Below are positions 49,101 through 63,009 of a stretch of 64,000 bases of DNA, in pieces. The stretch lies in contig JAODUP010000065.1 of NCBI GenBank assembly GCA_025642065.1, forward strand, positions 400,001-464,000. The letters run 5' to 3'. Source of the DNA: Paralvinella palmiformis (taxonomy: Eukaryota > Annelida > Polychaeta > Terebellida > Alvinellidae). The translations under genes and the position numbers were made by a program. Each line of letters begins with the position of its first letter. Position 1 is the stretch's first letter. Under the pieces are notes generated by a model. The model made no database searches. It saw nothing but the letters and a program-made list of their open reading frames with translations, and had not been told where the DNA came from.

Positions 49101-52100
49101 GGATGGTTTATTGTGTTAATGGTACTACAATGTTTTTTCAGATGAATAGATTTTAAAAAATCTTTTAAGACATCAAACCCTGCACACCTTTAGGTTGTCA
49201 GGATTCCATCTTACTGTCCATTCAATTGGTTTAGTGCTTTGAGAGTTGTTGTCATTTCAGTTATTGTACAGTGAATCATTAACTTGTTTTTGAAAGTTTA
49301 ATTGTAAATTGATATGTCATAGTATGGGTGCATGTCTGGTACTTCGATGGTTATAATATATCGTACAATGTTGTTTCTAGACTCCACATCTGAACTGGCG
49401 TGATGTGATCACCGAGTTGGATCATCCTGGATTTGTGATCAACAGCAAAGCTGGCTTGCGACTAGTGGTACAAGCATTACGGGGAGCTCTACAAGAGATG
49501 ATCCCAGTTGACATCATATTAAGATCTTGGAATAACACAGAAGGACAGGTAAGCGTGTGTGTGTAGGCAAGGAATTGCACCTGCATTTTTCTGGAATAAA
49601 ACTGCAAATTGTAAAGGAAATGTTTTTAGGTATGGGATTGCTATTACCCATCCAGTTTTTCTAATAATTGGATCATTATTTTCCACAATATTTCTGCTAT
49701 TGAAAAGTAGTTCCCGTCTTGATCAGAGGCAATATGACGCAGTAATTTATCATTATGAGCCCAGACGTTACTCTCATAAGTAGAAAATCATAAATTCAGT
49801 ATTAATATTTGTCAAAATATCGGCATGAATTGTTCAACTGAACCACTGGACTTTATTTTCTAGATTTCTTGGATATCGCATTCACTTAAGAACCCAGACG
49901 TTTTCTGTTTTGCGGAATACAACTACCATCCTGTCGTGATTGACATCTTGAAGACACCGCCAGACTCGGAAAACAGAGACATCAAGACATGGTCAGTGTT
50001 TTTGTTTTTTATCAGTTATTAGCTGGTTATCAACATGTTGATGGTATTGTTGGCAATGGCAAATATGGATTAAGAGTTGAAATAAACAAATTATGTGAAA
50101 ACATGAAAATGTTCTGCCGGTGGATGTATTATGCTTCATGGTCGATTTAATTCTGTTATGTGTTTTACATCAGTTGCTGAAAGTTGATTAATGTCGAGTG
50201 CATGCTTTAATAGTTGATGCTTGTTTTTTCACAGGAAGTCCTTAGAATTGGTTGAGACATTGCTTCGCCTGTCAGCAGCTGGACACTACCAACAGTGTAT
50301 GGAGTTGTTCAAGTTTCCGCTGCAACACTGTCCAGATATGTTGGTGTTGGCACTGCTTCAGATTGTGAGCTCTCAACTTGTACTGCTTCTCTCAACAAAT
50401 AATTTTCATAAGGAAATTTAAACACATGTAGAGATGAACTACTTTGTGATGCAGATGCTGAAATTTCATAATAGCAGTTCACTAACCAGCATGTCTTCTT
50501 TTTTTTAGTCAACGTGGAACACATTGAAGCATGATTTGTTGTCCAGCCTGATGCCAATATTTCTAGGCAATCACTCCAATTCCGGCATTGTGTTACATTA
50601 TGCTTGGCATTGTCAGGTATGTTTCACTATCGTGGTTGTTGTTATTGTTGTTGTCATTCTTGTGTCATTGAAATGTAATGGAAGCCTTTCTTCGTATCTG
50701 ACATGAAAATAAACGCATGAACCTGTTTTCATAGACAGCCTCAGTTAATTTATAACTCGCAATAGTCTTTTGAGCCAGTTCTTGGCTGTTGACTTATAAT
50801 TAGTCTTTTAATATTATTATATTATATAAGCAAAATGTTCCTTGGCATATTTCTGATTCATAATACTTTACAGAGGGATACTTGGAAGTTTTTAAAATCT
50901 GAAAGTATTAATTAAAAAACTAAAGTTCTAGATATTTTGTTTACACCACCTCGTACTAAAAATTCACAAAAAGGATTACTGTAGAATGAGCATGACAGTT
51001 CATAACATGGTCTAGTAATGTTATATTGTCCTGGATTATTTCAGGAGCAGTCTAGCACCATACGTACATTAATAATGCATGCAATGGCCGAGTGGTATAT
51101 GAGAGGTGAACATTCTGACCAAGGTCGTCTGTCACGGATCTTGGATGTTGCTCAGGATTTAAAGGTACATATATGCTCCCTGTGTGTGATTACAAAAGCA
51201 CACTGGTGCAAATATCTGCATTATGCCTGATTATGGTTTTATGTGCTTTTCTTAATTCAGTGGTCATGATTTAATGAATTAAAATTACATATTTGTGCTT
51301 TCAGGCCTTGTCAATGCTGCTCAACGCCACACCTTTTGCATTTGTCATTGATCTTGCTTGCTTAGCATCGAGACGAGAATATTTAAAACTTGACAAATGG
51401 CTTTCTGATAAGATCAGAGAACATGGGGTAAGACAGTAATTATAATACTGAGTTTGGTATGCCAGATTTTCAGAATTTGATAAAAGTAGCCTTCTGCAGT
51501 TACTATTGTGTTGGAGCAAATGTTTGCAAAAAGTAGTGCCCGATTATTGTGTTATTATAATTTACCTGAGTAACAAACAACTTAGATGATGGTTGTCTTG
51601 CATTACATCTAAAATTAAGATTTTAGTAAGCATTTAGTGTTGTTTGTGGTCATATTGAGTCAGTATTTTGGCACTGGACAGCTTCGTTAAATGCTTCCTT
51701 CATAGAAAATATGATAGTTCTCATAGTTTAAATTCCAGCACGTTATACTGCAGAGCTCCAGGTCAGGGTTCAAATACCAATGTTACCTGTTACAATGTTA
51801 CGTGCAGGTCTTTTATTTGATATAACGTTCTGGTGGGCTTTTCCAGGAACCATTTCATACAGGCCTCCGTCCACTTCTTGAAGCGGAGGTGTCCACAGCT
51901 GGTTGGCGTAAAAGAGGAACAACAACTGTCAGCAAAAAGTCAGCAGCTGCCGCCGGAAGCCATCACTACCATGCTAACTTGTTTACAGGCTTGTCTCAGG
52001 TAAGCAAGTATTTCTGTTAAATTTTCATATAGAAAATACTCTAAATATTTTTGCATTTGCAGTGATAGTTTTAAATTTATGTGAAATAAATGTGTTTGAC

Positions 52101-52811
52101 CTCATGTTTGTTGCACATATAAATATATATACATATCATTTGTGCAATAGCTTCAGTAACAAATACAGCAGTACTTGTATTGCCTTTGGTTTTGTCGGAT
52201 GGCAGATATTTATATTTTAAATGTCTCTGTTCAACTCTATCTTCTATCTTTAACCATGATAACTGATCATTGTTATCTGACCCATTCATTTGTCACTACA
52301 GCAGTGTGACATCACAGGAGTTATCCGAGACCATCAGGGCGATGCTGGCTGCAGCACCCGCTGTCCTGAGCAAGGTACGACAGCAGCCGCCTACTCCAGG
52401 TGTTGGCGTCGTCGGTAACAAAGGGCCACCTCTGCCACCACCCGGCGCTCCACTCCCGGGATTACAGAATACTGTAACAAACCCTGTAAGTAAAATGACA
52501 ATTACATATCAGACGTGGGGTCAATTCCATTTTGTCTATCTCAATTCTATTTGGTCAATTCCAGTTCCGCATCAAATTTATCAATTCCAATTCCTTTTTT
52601 ACCTACTACTTTTTACCATGAGTAGGTACTCCGAATACCTGACTTGGAATACCTACTCCGAATAGTTTATATTCCAAGTAAGATTGTCATGGAAGAAATA
52701 CTTCTGAATTAAAAAATTATTTCTTTTGTAGCAAACCATTTTTTTAAAATAAACAATTCCAGTATTGGAATTGATGGGCAATTCCAGAATTGAATTGACC
52801 CCAATGTCTGT

Positions 52812-52850
<39 letters not shown>

Positions 52851-55800
52851 GGGTTAAATTTTAATTGTGTTAATGTTGCGAGAATGTATAGTGAGAACAC
52901 CGTTAGCCAAATATTCCTGTCAGATTGTTTTTGAGGCTGGACTTTGTTTTGTATAGGTCAATAAATGAGGGCTAACAATAGAAGAGTTCCTTTGCCAAAA
53001 CCATAATTAAATTCCAAGTGCTCACTTGGAGCTATATAAAATTAAAAGATCTAAACGATAGCTATCTGTTTTAAATAACAGACTTTGGAGGGTAGTTTTT
53101 GTCGTGGATAAAATATATTTATTGAAAAGAAATTCTGAAAGGTTTTCTTTGTGTTTATTATTGTAACTGTTGGCTTACAGATGGATTCACTTGGAGGTAT
53201 TGGTGCTTTGGGTTTGACAAACCCAGGACTGGTAGCCAGCACCCCAATGACGAACCCGTTTCCAGCCAGCTTTGGTACGCTGACAACTCCAGCCTCCCCA
53301 GCAAAATCTCTGCCAAGTCTTGGAGCCGTGTCTCAGACTGGACAAGGTTTTAACCCCTTACAGTCCATTACATCACAAGCTTCAGGGTAAGTATGTTATG
53401 TTTTTGTAATGTAACAGAAATATTTGACCCGAATATCAGTCATAGATTTGACATTTGGAATTACTCCCTTTAAATGTATTTCCTTTTTCCCTTCGCTTTT
53501 ATGATGTAGGTTTCAAGCCACCAACTCTTGACTACCCTCCTAAAGATTTCACAGCTCAGAGTTTGAGCATGACAACTACCATGTCCACTGGTCTGCCCAA
53601 TCCTGGCATGCCAAGTACTGGTATGCCAGCAGCTGCCATACCAACTGCCATGCCAAACATTACGAGAGGCACACCCACACTGGGCGCACTGAGTTCGCAA
53701 GTCACACTCAAACAGCAGCAGTCAGTTGACCAGCTACGACAGCCTAGAGGTGAGCATATTTTATGTTTCAATAATATTAAATGTTATTAAATATTTGCTT
53801 TATTAACATTTAGAATTCCATATATGTTATATGAATACATTGATGACTATAAATAGAAAATACTATATTAGCAGTAGGAATAATTTAAGTACAAATATTG
53901 GAGTGTTGCAGATTAAAAGGCTTCTGGTGTTGTGTGATCGATGAATCAGTAAAATAACAAATTCATCTTCCAGATCCTGTAAATGTCCTTGAATTTTACA
54001 AAATCAGGATATGTCCTGGGGAAAATATTGCCTGTAAAAAAGTCCACTTAAAACAAAAAATATGCCTGTAGAAGAAAACTTCTGTTGTAGAAGATAAAGA
54101 GTACCAGTAAATAGTCTCTTGATATCCGATGCTAGTTAAAATTTAAATAAAAGTGGGTGGATCAGACAGCTAGAAGTGGTGAAGAGGAGGCTGTACCATA
54201 AAAATGTCAATAATCAATCATACATTGAATAAATATGATAACCTTTTTTGCGCATATCTTAATCTATTACCTTTAAATCTTGTATACCTTGTCCTGGAAA
54301 TGTTCTGGAAAATATTATTTCCTTGGATGTGGGAACCGTATGAATGAATGAGTGCTTGAATAGGGCTTAAAGACACATTAGCTGAAAAGGATAATTGAGT
54401 GCATGTTCAAATTGGTTTTGAGACCATAAGGTATTAGTATGATGCACTCTTAAATTTCAGAATTGTGAAATGAAAAAAAGTTTGATATTTCATGTAGTTT
54501 ACTTCTCATGGGCTTTTTGGTTTAGTTAGAAACTTTTAGTGAATGCTCACCTTGTAAAGATGCAACCGGTGTCCCAGTTATCTTCTAATTATTAATATTT
54601 CAACTGCTGTATAGTTAACCAAAGGTGTAATAATTAAGTGTGTGGTGTTTCTTTGTTTCAACAGTTACCCAAAGTTTTCCAAAGGAAATCGAGGATGAAG
54701 CAAACTCATACTTTCAACGTATATTCAACCATCCACCACATCCAACCATCTCTATTGATGACGTTCTTGACATGCTGAAACGATTCAAGGACTCATCGGT
54801 GAAGAAGGAGAAAGATGTCTTCTCTTGTATGTTGAGGAATCTCTTCGAGGAGTACAAGTTCTTTACCCAATACCCCGAGAAGGAGCTCACTATTATAGCA
54901 GTGCTGTTTGGTGGCATCATTGAACAGGGTCTCGTAACGTATGTTGATGTATTGTACTGGTTTACTCCTATGATCAAGGGGTTAATTAGCTTTTTATTTC
55001 TATTTCAATCTGTTTAAACGCTTTTAGAACATTTGTATTTAAAATGGTAAATAAAAATGAATACAACTCTATGTAAATTGTCTTTTGAGGTAGTTTTCGG
55101 GTGAATCCAGCTAGGCATGATTTGGTCTATTGTCAAGTTTTGTTTTTAAGTAGTTCGTCATCAGAATAGATTTTAGTGTATTTTAAGTTTCTTTTTAAGT
55201 AATTTTATTACCACAGATATTGTATATATTCTATACTCTGTAAGTTGTATATTTCTTTCATAGGAACATTTTATATCTTACAGACTTTCCATTGTGTTTG
55301 ATGTTTTAAGAAATAATTGTTTTAGATACAACACAGGATTATTTGCAGTCAAATACATGACACTGTGTTAAACTCTTATTTGCTCGTTATATACTGTTGT
55401 TGTTTGTACCTCAGGATGTCCTTTTTATTACACAAATAAACTATTTACAGATATATGGATCTTGGCATTGCTTTGAGGTACGTTTTGGAGGCACTGAAGA
55501 AGCAGCATGGCAGCAAAATGTACTCGTTCGGTATAGCAGCCTTGGATAGGTTCAAGACCAGACTGAAGGACTACCCCCAGTATTGTCAGTTTCTGGCTGC
55601 CATACCACATTTCAGTCAGTTTCCGCGCCACTTAAAAGAAGTAGGTTTTAGTTCATTGTGCTCCTGTCATCACAGCTAGAGTGGTTTGTGATGTCTTAAT
55701 GACTTTATTTTGATTTTCGTTCCATCTTTTGTGGATGTTATCCTCTGGAACAAAGCTGTTACATAATTCATGTGCACTCTGGTGATCATTAACGATCGTA

Positions 55801-58800
55801 TATAACTTAAATGGTAAAATCATATCAGATCGACTAAATGACTCGTCTACAGGCATGATGTATTTTCCATAATTTATGTTTTAATTGTTAATGCTAGAAC
55901 CTATGACTGATAAGTGTTGTCTCGTTACATTCAGGTGTTTTACTCGGCTCTTTTAGCCTACAATGTGAACACAAGTGGCCCCCAAAAGCAGCACATTTAC
56001 ACCTAAAATTTTTGTTCCAGTATATTGAGTACGGTGCCCGCTCCCAGGAGCCGCCGAACAAGCCTCAGGGACCGGTGACGCCAGTTATATCAAGAAGTTT
56101 GACTCCCGTCAGTGTTGCAACTACATCTACACCGACATCGAGCACTGGCATATCCCTGATGCCAATACCATCTCAAACGCAAGCCATGCCTGCTGCTGCT
56201 CCACAGCTGCCAGCTGCTGCCGCTGGACCAGTTGGAACACCAACCCCCGTCTCTACTGGGGCTCTTGGTGCTATTGCCAGGCCTACCAATGCACCACGAG
56301 TATGTTTTATTTGTAGCTAATTATGTACTTGTCTGGTCTGTTTTGGGGGGGGGAGTTTTTGCTTCGTGAACTCGTTGTTTAGAATTAGGTCATCTCCACG
56401 ATTGATCAAGCATTGAAATATACAGTATCATCCTGCTAAGTTGTTTCATGCTCCATTTGAAAGCATGAGTGTGGGTGATGCATTTTTATCAGAGGAGACG
56501 CACAGACCATGTATGTTTTTTATGTTTTTATATATCTACGACTGGTTTAGGATGTATTACTTTCTCTTCTAGCCATCCATAGCTAATGCAACCAACATTG
56601 ACACCTTATTGGCTGGTACTGAAGGCAAAGAAGAGATAGCTGTGCCACCGGAGAGTGTTCAAGATAAAGTGTTCTTTATTTTCAACAATCTGTCACTGTC
56701 CAACATGGAGCAAAAAGTAAGCACGTTTCACTGTTCATAGAATTTAGTTTTTGTTTATTTCAACTATCTCATCAGAATATACTTTTTTGAATTGTGGTTT
56801 TGTAAATCAACACGATCATGTCCAGGTTTTGCCCATTTATTTTACACTCTCCGTTATCTGATGTTCCTGAAATACGAAAGTTGTTATTTTCTATTCTCAG
56901 TTTGAAATTTATTGGCGATGATCATTATAATTATTTCCTCATTAGGTAATATTGGAGTTTTTTCTTTTACGTTATAAATGCTGGTAACATACATTATCTA
57001 TCATTAAATGTCAAGTTATCAATTCTAACTGATTTCATTTCTATTTCTCTAGGCATCAGAACTAAATGAACATGTTACTGATGAATACCTGCCCTGGGTG
57101 TCCCAGTATCTTGTCATGAAACGAGCCAGTATTGAGCACAACTTCCACACACTCTATGCAAACTTCATCGATGCCATCAAACGACCCGAACTGATGCATA
57201 TGGTGGTCAGAGAGACGTTCAGAAACATTAAGGTGTGTATAAGGGATATGGGGAAAAGGGTTTCTAATATATTTGGTTTGCTATCGCTAATAATACACCC
57301 GAATAGTATCAAAGTATTATTATTCTGTTTTACGGGTTGACATTAAGCTTTTCATTGCATGGTTTAGCCCTCCATTTTTATAACACCTACAAACATTTCG
57401 GATGTAAGAAGATCATGTCCTGGTTCTGAAGGGGAACAATTAAAAAAGTATCCATTCCAGATAATGATAATGTACTAAAATATGGCATAAAAGTGATAGC
57501 AAGTCTTTATCGTGTTATTATCTTTATTCACTTCATCACGGCAGGTGTTGTTAAGGAGTGACAAAGGTGTAGCAAACTTCTCGGATCGTTCTTTGTTAAA
57601 GAACTTGGGCCATTGGCTTGGCATGCTTCTCCTGTCCAGGAACAAACCTATACTGCTAATTGTAAGTCTGAGACCTGTTGTATTAGTGTCTCATAAAGGA
57701 GGAGGACTTTTTTTAAAGAAATCAGAATAAATCGGCTGCAAGGTTTTTTTAACCCTTTTTTAATCCAGGTAACTTTAAATCGAGAAGTATTAGTGCTGAT
57801 TTAAAAAAAAATCTAATATCTAAGATTTTTTTCTTATGAGCAAATGCTATTTATTTAAATGAATTGACTAATTTGTTCATGTTCCTTGCGGGTGCTCGTT
57901 TCCACAGGAGATTGATTTGAAGTCCTTAGTTTATGAAGCATACCATAAAGGTGCCCAGGAACTGCTTTATGTTGTACCATTTGTTGCCAAGGTTCTCGAG
58001 TCGACAGCGAAGAGTAAGGTGAGCATTGAAAGAGAGAGAGGGTTATGCTCTTATGCTGTGATTATCATGCTGTCATTTCTCGTTTGGAAAATCTGGTGTT
58101 AGTGGTTTAAAAGGTTCGTTTGTCCATCATAGGTTTTCAAGCCACCGAATCCCTGGACTATGGCAATCATGAATGTATTGGCAGAACTACACACAGAACC
58201 TGACCTGAAACTAAACCTGAAGTTCGAGATTGAAGTACTCTGTAAAACGCTGAATATAGACTTCAATGTAAGTGGACAGTTTCATTTCATTAGTTATCTT
58301 TGTACTAAAGATTGTTGCTGTTATCTTTCGTATGCTGTATGTGTGAAAAATACTCCACCTAGAGATTGGAATTTAGTCAATTGGATCTGACAAATACTTT
58401 GAGTCTACTGGATTAGTAATAGTAGTGGTGGTGGTGGTGGTGGTAATGGTAGTGGCTACTTCTAGTAGTAACAGCAGCAGTAATTTTAATGCAGGGGAAA
58501 TTTTATATTTGTTCAAGGCTGCTTATTCCCCAATATAAATAAAATCAACATTTTTAGTGATGTTTTAGAAGCTTCATGTTTGACTTTTACTGAGCGCTTC
58601 TATGGCCTAACTGGTAGCCCGGTTGGCCACAGTTCTATAGCACTGTATTCAAACCCCGGCTGAGCTATATCAGAAGGGTGTTTCATCTTTCACTTTGCTC
58701 CATTACCTTTGGAGGTCGCTCAGTCCATTTAGCCTACCTTGTGCCCAAAAGTGGCCGTGAAACAGCAGCATTGTACATTTGACTTTTACCATTACTAGTA

Positions 58801-61800
58801 GTAGTAACGGAATTAATAGGAGAAAGATGGGTGATGGGTGTTAGGCATGAATGATACTATTTGAAGGTGAAACCGATTTCTCCAGATAATTGTCGGGGAG
58901 AGGTTTAAAGCTTTAACAAAAAATAAATAAACTGGTCAAGTCTATGTCCATAATAAAAAAATACAGAAATAAAAAGAGCCACATAACATTATCATATGTA
59001 TCTATTACATAATCAGGAGCTGACACCGACGAATTACCTAAAGGATCCATCTCGATATAGTACAGTAGAACATCAGCTCTCTGCTCCCAGTAAAGTGAAG
59101 GAATCATCAACCACGCCGCAGCCCGAGGAGCCTTTACAGATTAACATGCCCACACCGACGACAACCAATCTCGGATCAACGGTGACCACATCCAGCACCG
59201 TGACAACAGCAACTCCGGCCATCCAGACACCGCAACCGAGGTTTAGTTACCAGGATATTAATGTGATGTCGCTGGCTGGCTTAGCTGCTCATATTGTTAT
59301 TAATGAACAGGTGAGGGAAATAGATGGACAGACACATCGACTGGCAGAAAAACGCACACACACACACACAGAGAGAGCTTTCTTAAGTCTCTCTAGGGAA
59401 TTATTTTATACGTCATCATGAAACAAAATTTCATTTTAAATGTTGCATAAATTAGACTTTAAAATTAAATAACTGGAAAAAGGTGTGAGTGAATTTTTTT
59501 TGAGCAGTCATTTTGTAACAGGTTAAAACACACTGATCTGAACTGTAGATAATATTACAAATTGGAAGATGCTAACGTTGTCACAGTGGTACTGTAACCC
59601 TCTCGCAAACCTCCAAGTTGTGGAAACCAATCTCTAAAGAAAACTTTCTCATATCTGGTTATGTGTTCTCTTTTTATTGTCTATCAAACCATCATATTTC
59701 AGCTGCCAATCTTCATTACTAATCCTCAACTGAAGCAAATTGTACGTCCGGCCATTGAGCATTCGGTTCAGGAACTTTTACCGCCTGTTGTGGAGAGATC
59801 GATGAAGATAGCTCTGACAACCTGTGAACAAATTGTTAAAAAGGTATGTGCTGTTCTGGTAAAGTTGCCTAGGGCACAAATTTTGGGTTGCGATATTGAC
59901 GGACACTAGTTTGGTTTGGGATTCAAAATTCTTTTCTTTTAGTTGGCATTTGACCCGCTTTTCATAGTCTTCAGATACTACAGACCATCAGTATCAGTAT
60001 GGGTGTGGGATATGAGTGTGGGTGTCAGTATGTAAGCAGTGTGTGTGTGTGAAGTATTCTCTTTCGGTAACTTGGTAAATGTGAAAATGTTAGTATCAAC
60101 TGTGGAACTAATGTTTAGATTTTTTAGTTTATTGTAGTGCTATGAGCATTTAATATTGAAAAAAAAGAATCCTATCCCAGATTATATAGTGAATATAGTC
60201 TCTGGATAAAAGTTCGATTACATTAACATTTATAGAGTAAAACCTTGCTAATCGGGTCAGCCAAACAAATGGTCTTTTCCATTGTGCTAACACAAACATT
60301 CTCATTTGATAAGTTCCTGTCCACCCTACATCAAGCAATGTTTTACATTGGGTGGTCAATGAGATCTTACTGTATATCGGTGTGAGTATAATATTGGGCA
60401 GATAGGGCTTTTATTCCTCAAACTGTCAACAACAGCTTGAGACTGCAAAAACCAGATGTAACTTTGGCACAGGTTAGAGTATTTTTCTGAGAATTGACAT
60501 TTAGTTAATAACTAACAGGTTTATTCAGTATCAGTATTTCATTTACAACAATATTTTATAATTTTCATATTCATTTGTAAGCTATATTTTTCACATTATT
60601 AAATGTTTAAAAGGTTAAATGCAATTTAAATAATACAAATCAGTAATCTGAAGAATATTTTGTAAATCCTGAACTTTTACAAATTCTTTTTGAAACCTAA
60701 TTTTTCAACAAATAGATCACCTATGAGAGGTGGTAATCTGTTGCATTAGTCTCTCTGCTTGCATTAAAATAGTGCTTTACCTGGAATGATCACTATCAAA
60801 TGGGTTGGATCGTACTTGTGACTTGAGAGTGTATCCTCGTATTGGTACACACTAGTCATTATTTATGTGTGTGTATGTGTGTGTTTAATTGATACATGTG
60901 TTTTAAACAGATGACACAAGTAGACTAATTACTAGTCTGTTTATTTGTGTGATTTTATTCAGATATGTATAATGTCTTTTGGCTAGGACTTTGCACTGGA
61001 TCCCTGAAGAAGCTCGTATGAGAACAGCTGCTCATCACATGGTGAAATTTATGACAGCTGGCATGGCATTGATCACATGTAGGGAGCCTCTATTGGTCAG
61101 CATAAGCAATAACATCAAGCAGGCTTTACTGACCTCAGTAAGTATGGCGTGTTTATTACATTTGTTGTATAAATCAGGGTTCCCAGATGTCCTGGAAAAT
61201 AACAAAACCATTTTCCAGGTCCTGGAAATGTGCTTCAATTTGACAAAATCAGTAAATGTCCTGGAAAAATATTCCCTATTAAAAAATCCACTTAGAACAA
61301 AAAACTTGTGAATAGATATTATCCCTGTAGAAGAAAACTGGTCTAATATTTTGATAGGGGACTAATGTTTTGTAGAACGAATTATACGGAGATTGTGGTA
61401 GAATATGCTAATAGAAATAATTTAAGTAACTAACTTGAATTAATTTAGTTTGATGATTGTGAGTGGGAGATTTATTTCAGCACGAGTAATGTCAGTCTCG
61501 TACTGAGCCTGAAAGATGAGAACTGTTTAGCATGAGAGATGCCAAGATAAATATTTTCCTATTTAAAAGATGCATTTTATATTATCAAACTAAACAGTGA
61601 TATATGGATTTTTGCACAACTCCTAAGGAATATGACAAGAAAATTTAGTTTATATCATATTTCATAGAATATTATTTGTTGCTTAGATAATTTATTTACG
61701 TTGGACATCAGTGTATATTAAGTAATGTCACATTTGGGTACATCTCTGATATCTTTTAATATTTACAATAATTTTCTGTTTCTAGTTAATTATGATGTAA

Positions 61801-62153
61801 CTTGTGTATCTTTGTTGCTTGTACTAAGATGGCTTAGTAATATTAAAAGTTATACAACAACTATTTTTATTAGAGTGCAAGATTTATCTTGTAACTGATG
61901 GCATAATGGAACGTCATTTGTCAAGCGCAAGATGAGATGTTTCTATATCTATGTTGATTAACTGTTGTTTTGTTTTAGGTGGTCAGCCCCACCCAGAAGG
62001 AACTGATTGAGCAGTCGGCACAGGTAATAGCATCGGATAATGTTGAGCTCGCTTGTGCCTTTATACAGAAAACTGCTGTTGAGAAAGCCATACCAGAGAT
62101 GGACAAACGTCTAGCTACAGTATGTCAATTCATATATTTTTGCTTGCTGACAG

Positions 62154-62194
<41 letters not shown>

Positions 62195-62973
62195 ATGTGT
62201 GGGGGGGGGAAGAGGCACCGGTCCAGAGAACTTAAAATCATGACTCATCATGGTACCTAACAGTTTGTTTTTACTACAAGCACACACAACCTTTAACTGC
62301 TTCATGTTTATTTACACTCAGATCTCTATGATCAGCTCCTGATGACAAGTAATTAGCAGTAGTTTACATTACCTTTGCTTTCTTCATAATATAGATGTGT
62401 GTTTACATCCATAGATATTCAATATTTGTTGAAGACATAGGTAAATGTGTTTATTTGTCAGATTTACATGTGTTGTCTGCCAAAAGGTTTTAGTCTTATT
62501 GATTCTCCTTTTGGGTGTTTCAACCGTCAATAAATGGACTTTTCCTGACCATCTCATTTCCCCCGGGAAGTAGCCATTCAGCCATATCTCAGACATGACC
62601 AGTATCAAAACAAAACAAAGCACTTAACCTGTTTCATCTATGCCATAGTGACTGAATTCTTCCTTTTGGAATGATTTCTGTGTGGTAATTATATTTTGGA
62701 TTCAAAATTGTGCTCAATGGTCAAACAAGATTATTAAAGCCATTTTACATGTTTCTAAATTGTCAGAGTGGGTTAGGAGTGTTTCCTGTGGATCTTGGAG
62801 GGAGGGAGGGAGTATCCCAAAGCTTCTTCAGACTTATCATTTTGTCTCTTGTCCATTCCGCAGGAATATGAACTGAGAAAACATGCTCGCAATGAAGGAC
62901 GTCGCTACTGTGATCCGATAGTGCTGACATACCAGGCTGAGAGAATGCCAGAACAAATACGTCTCAAGGTAGG

Positions 62974-63009
<36 letters not shown>

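Noticed and set aside
49559..49783. Plus-strand frame after CNOT1 exon 10
   Set aside because: Intronic frame with no similarity; exon 10 ends at a clear GTAAGC donor and joins exon 11 in phase.
51730..51800. SINE head (GGGTTCAAATACC) in CNOT1 intron 15
   Set aside because: Only the B-box-like part is convincing; no A box or shared body could be confirmed.
53470..53771. Minus-strand frames rich in Cys and Gly
   Set aside because: They are antisense to the P/G/M/T-rich CNOT1 linker exon 19.
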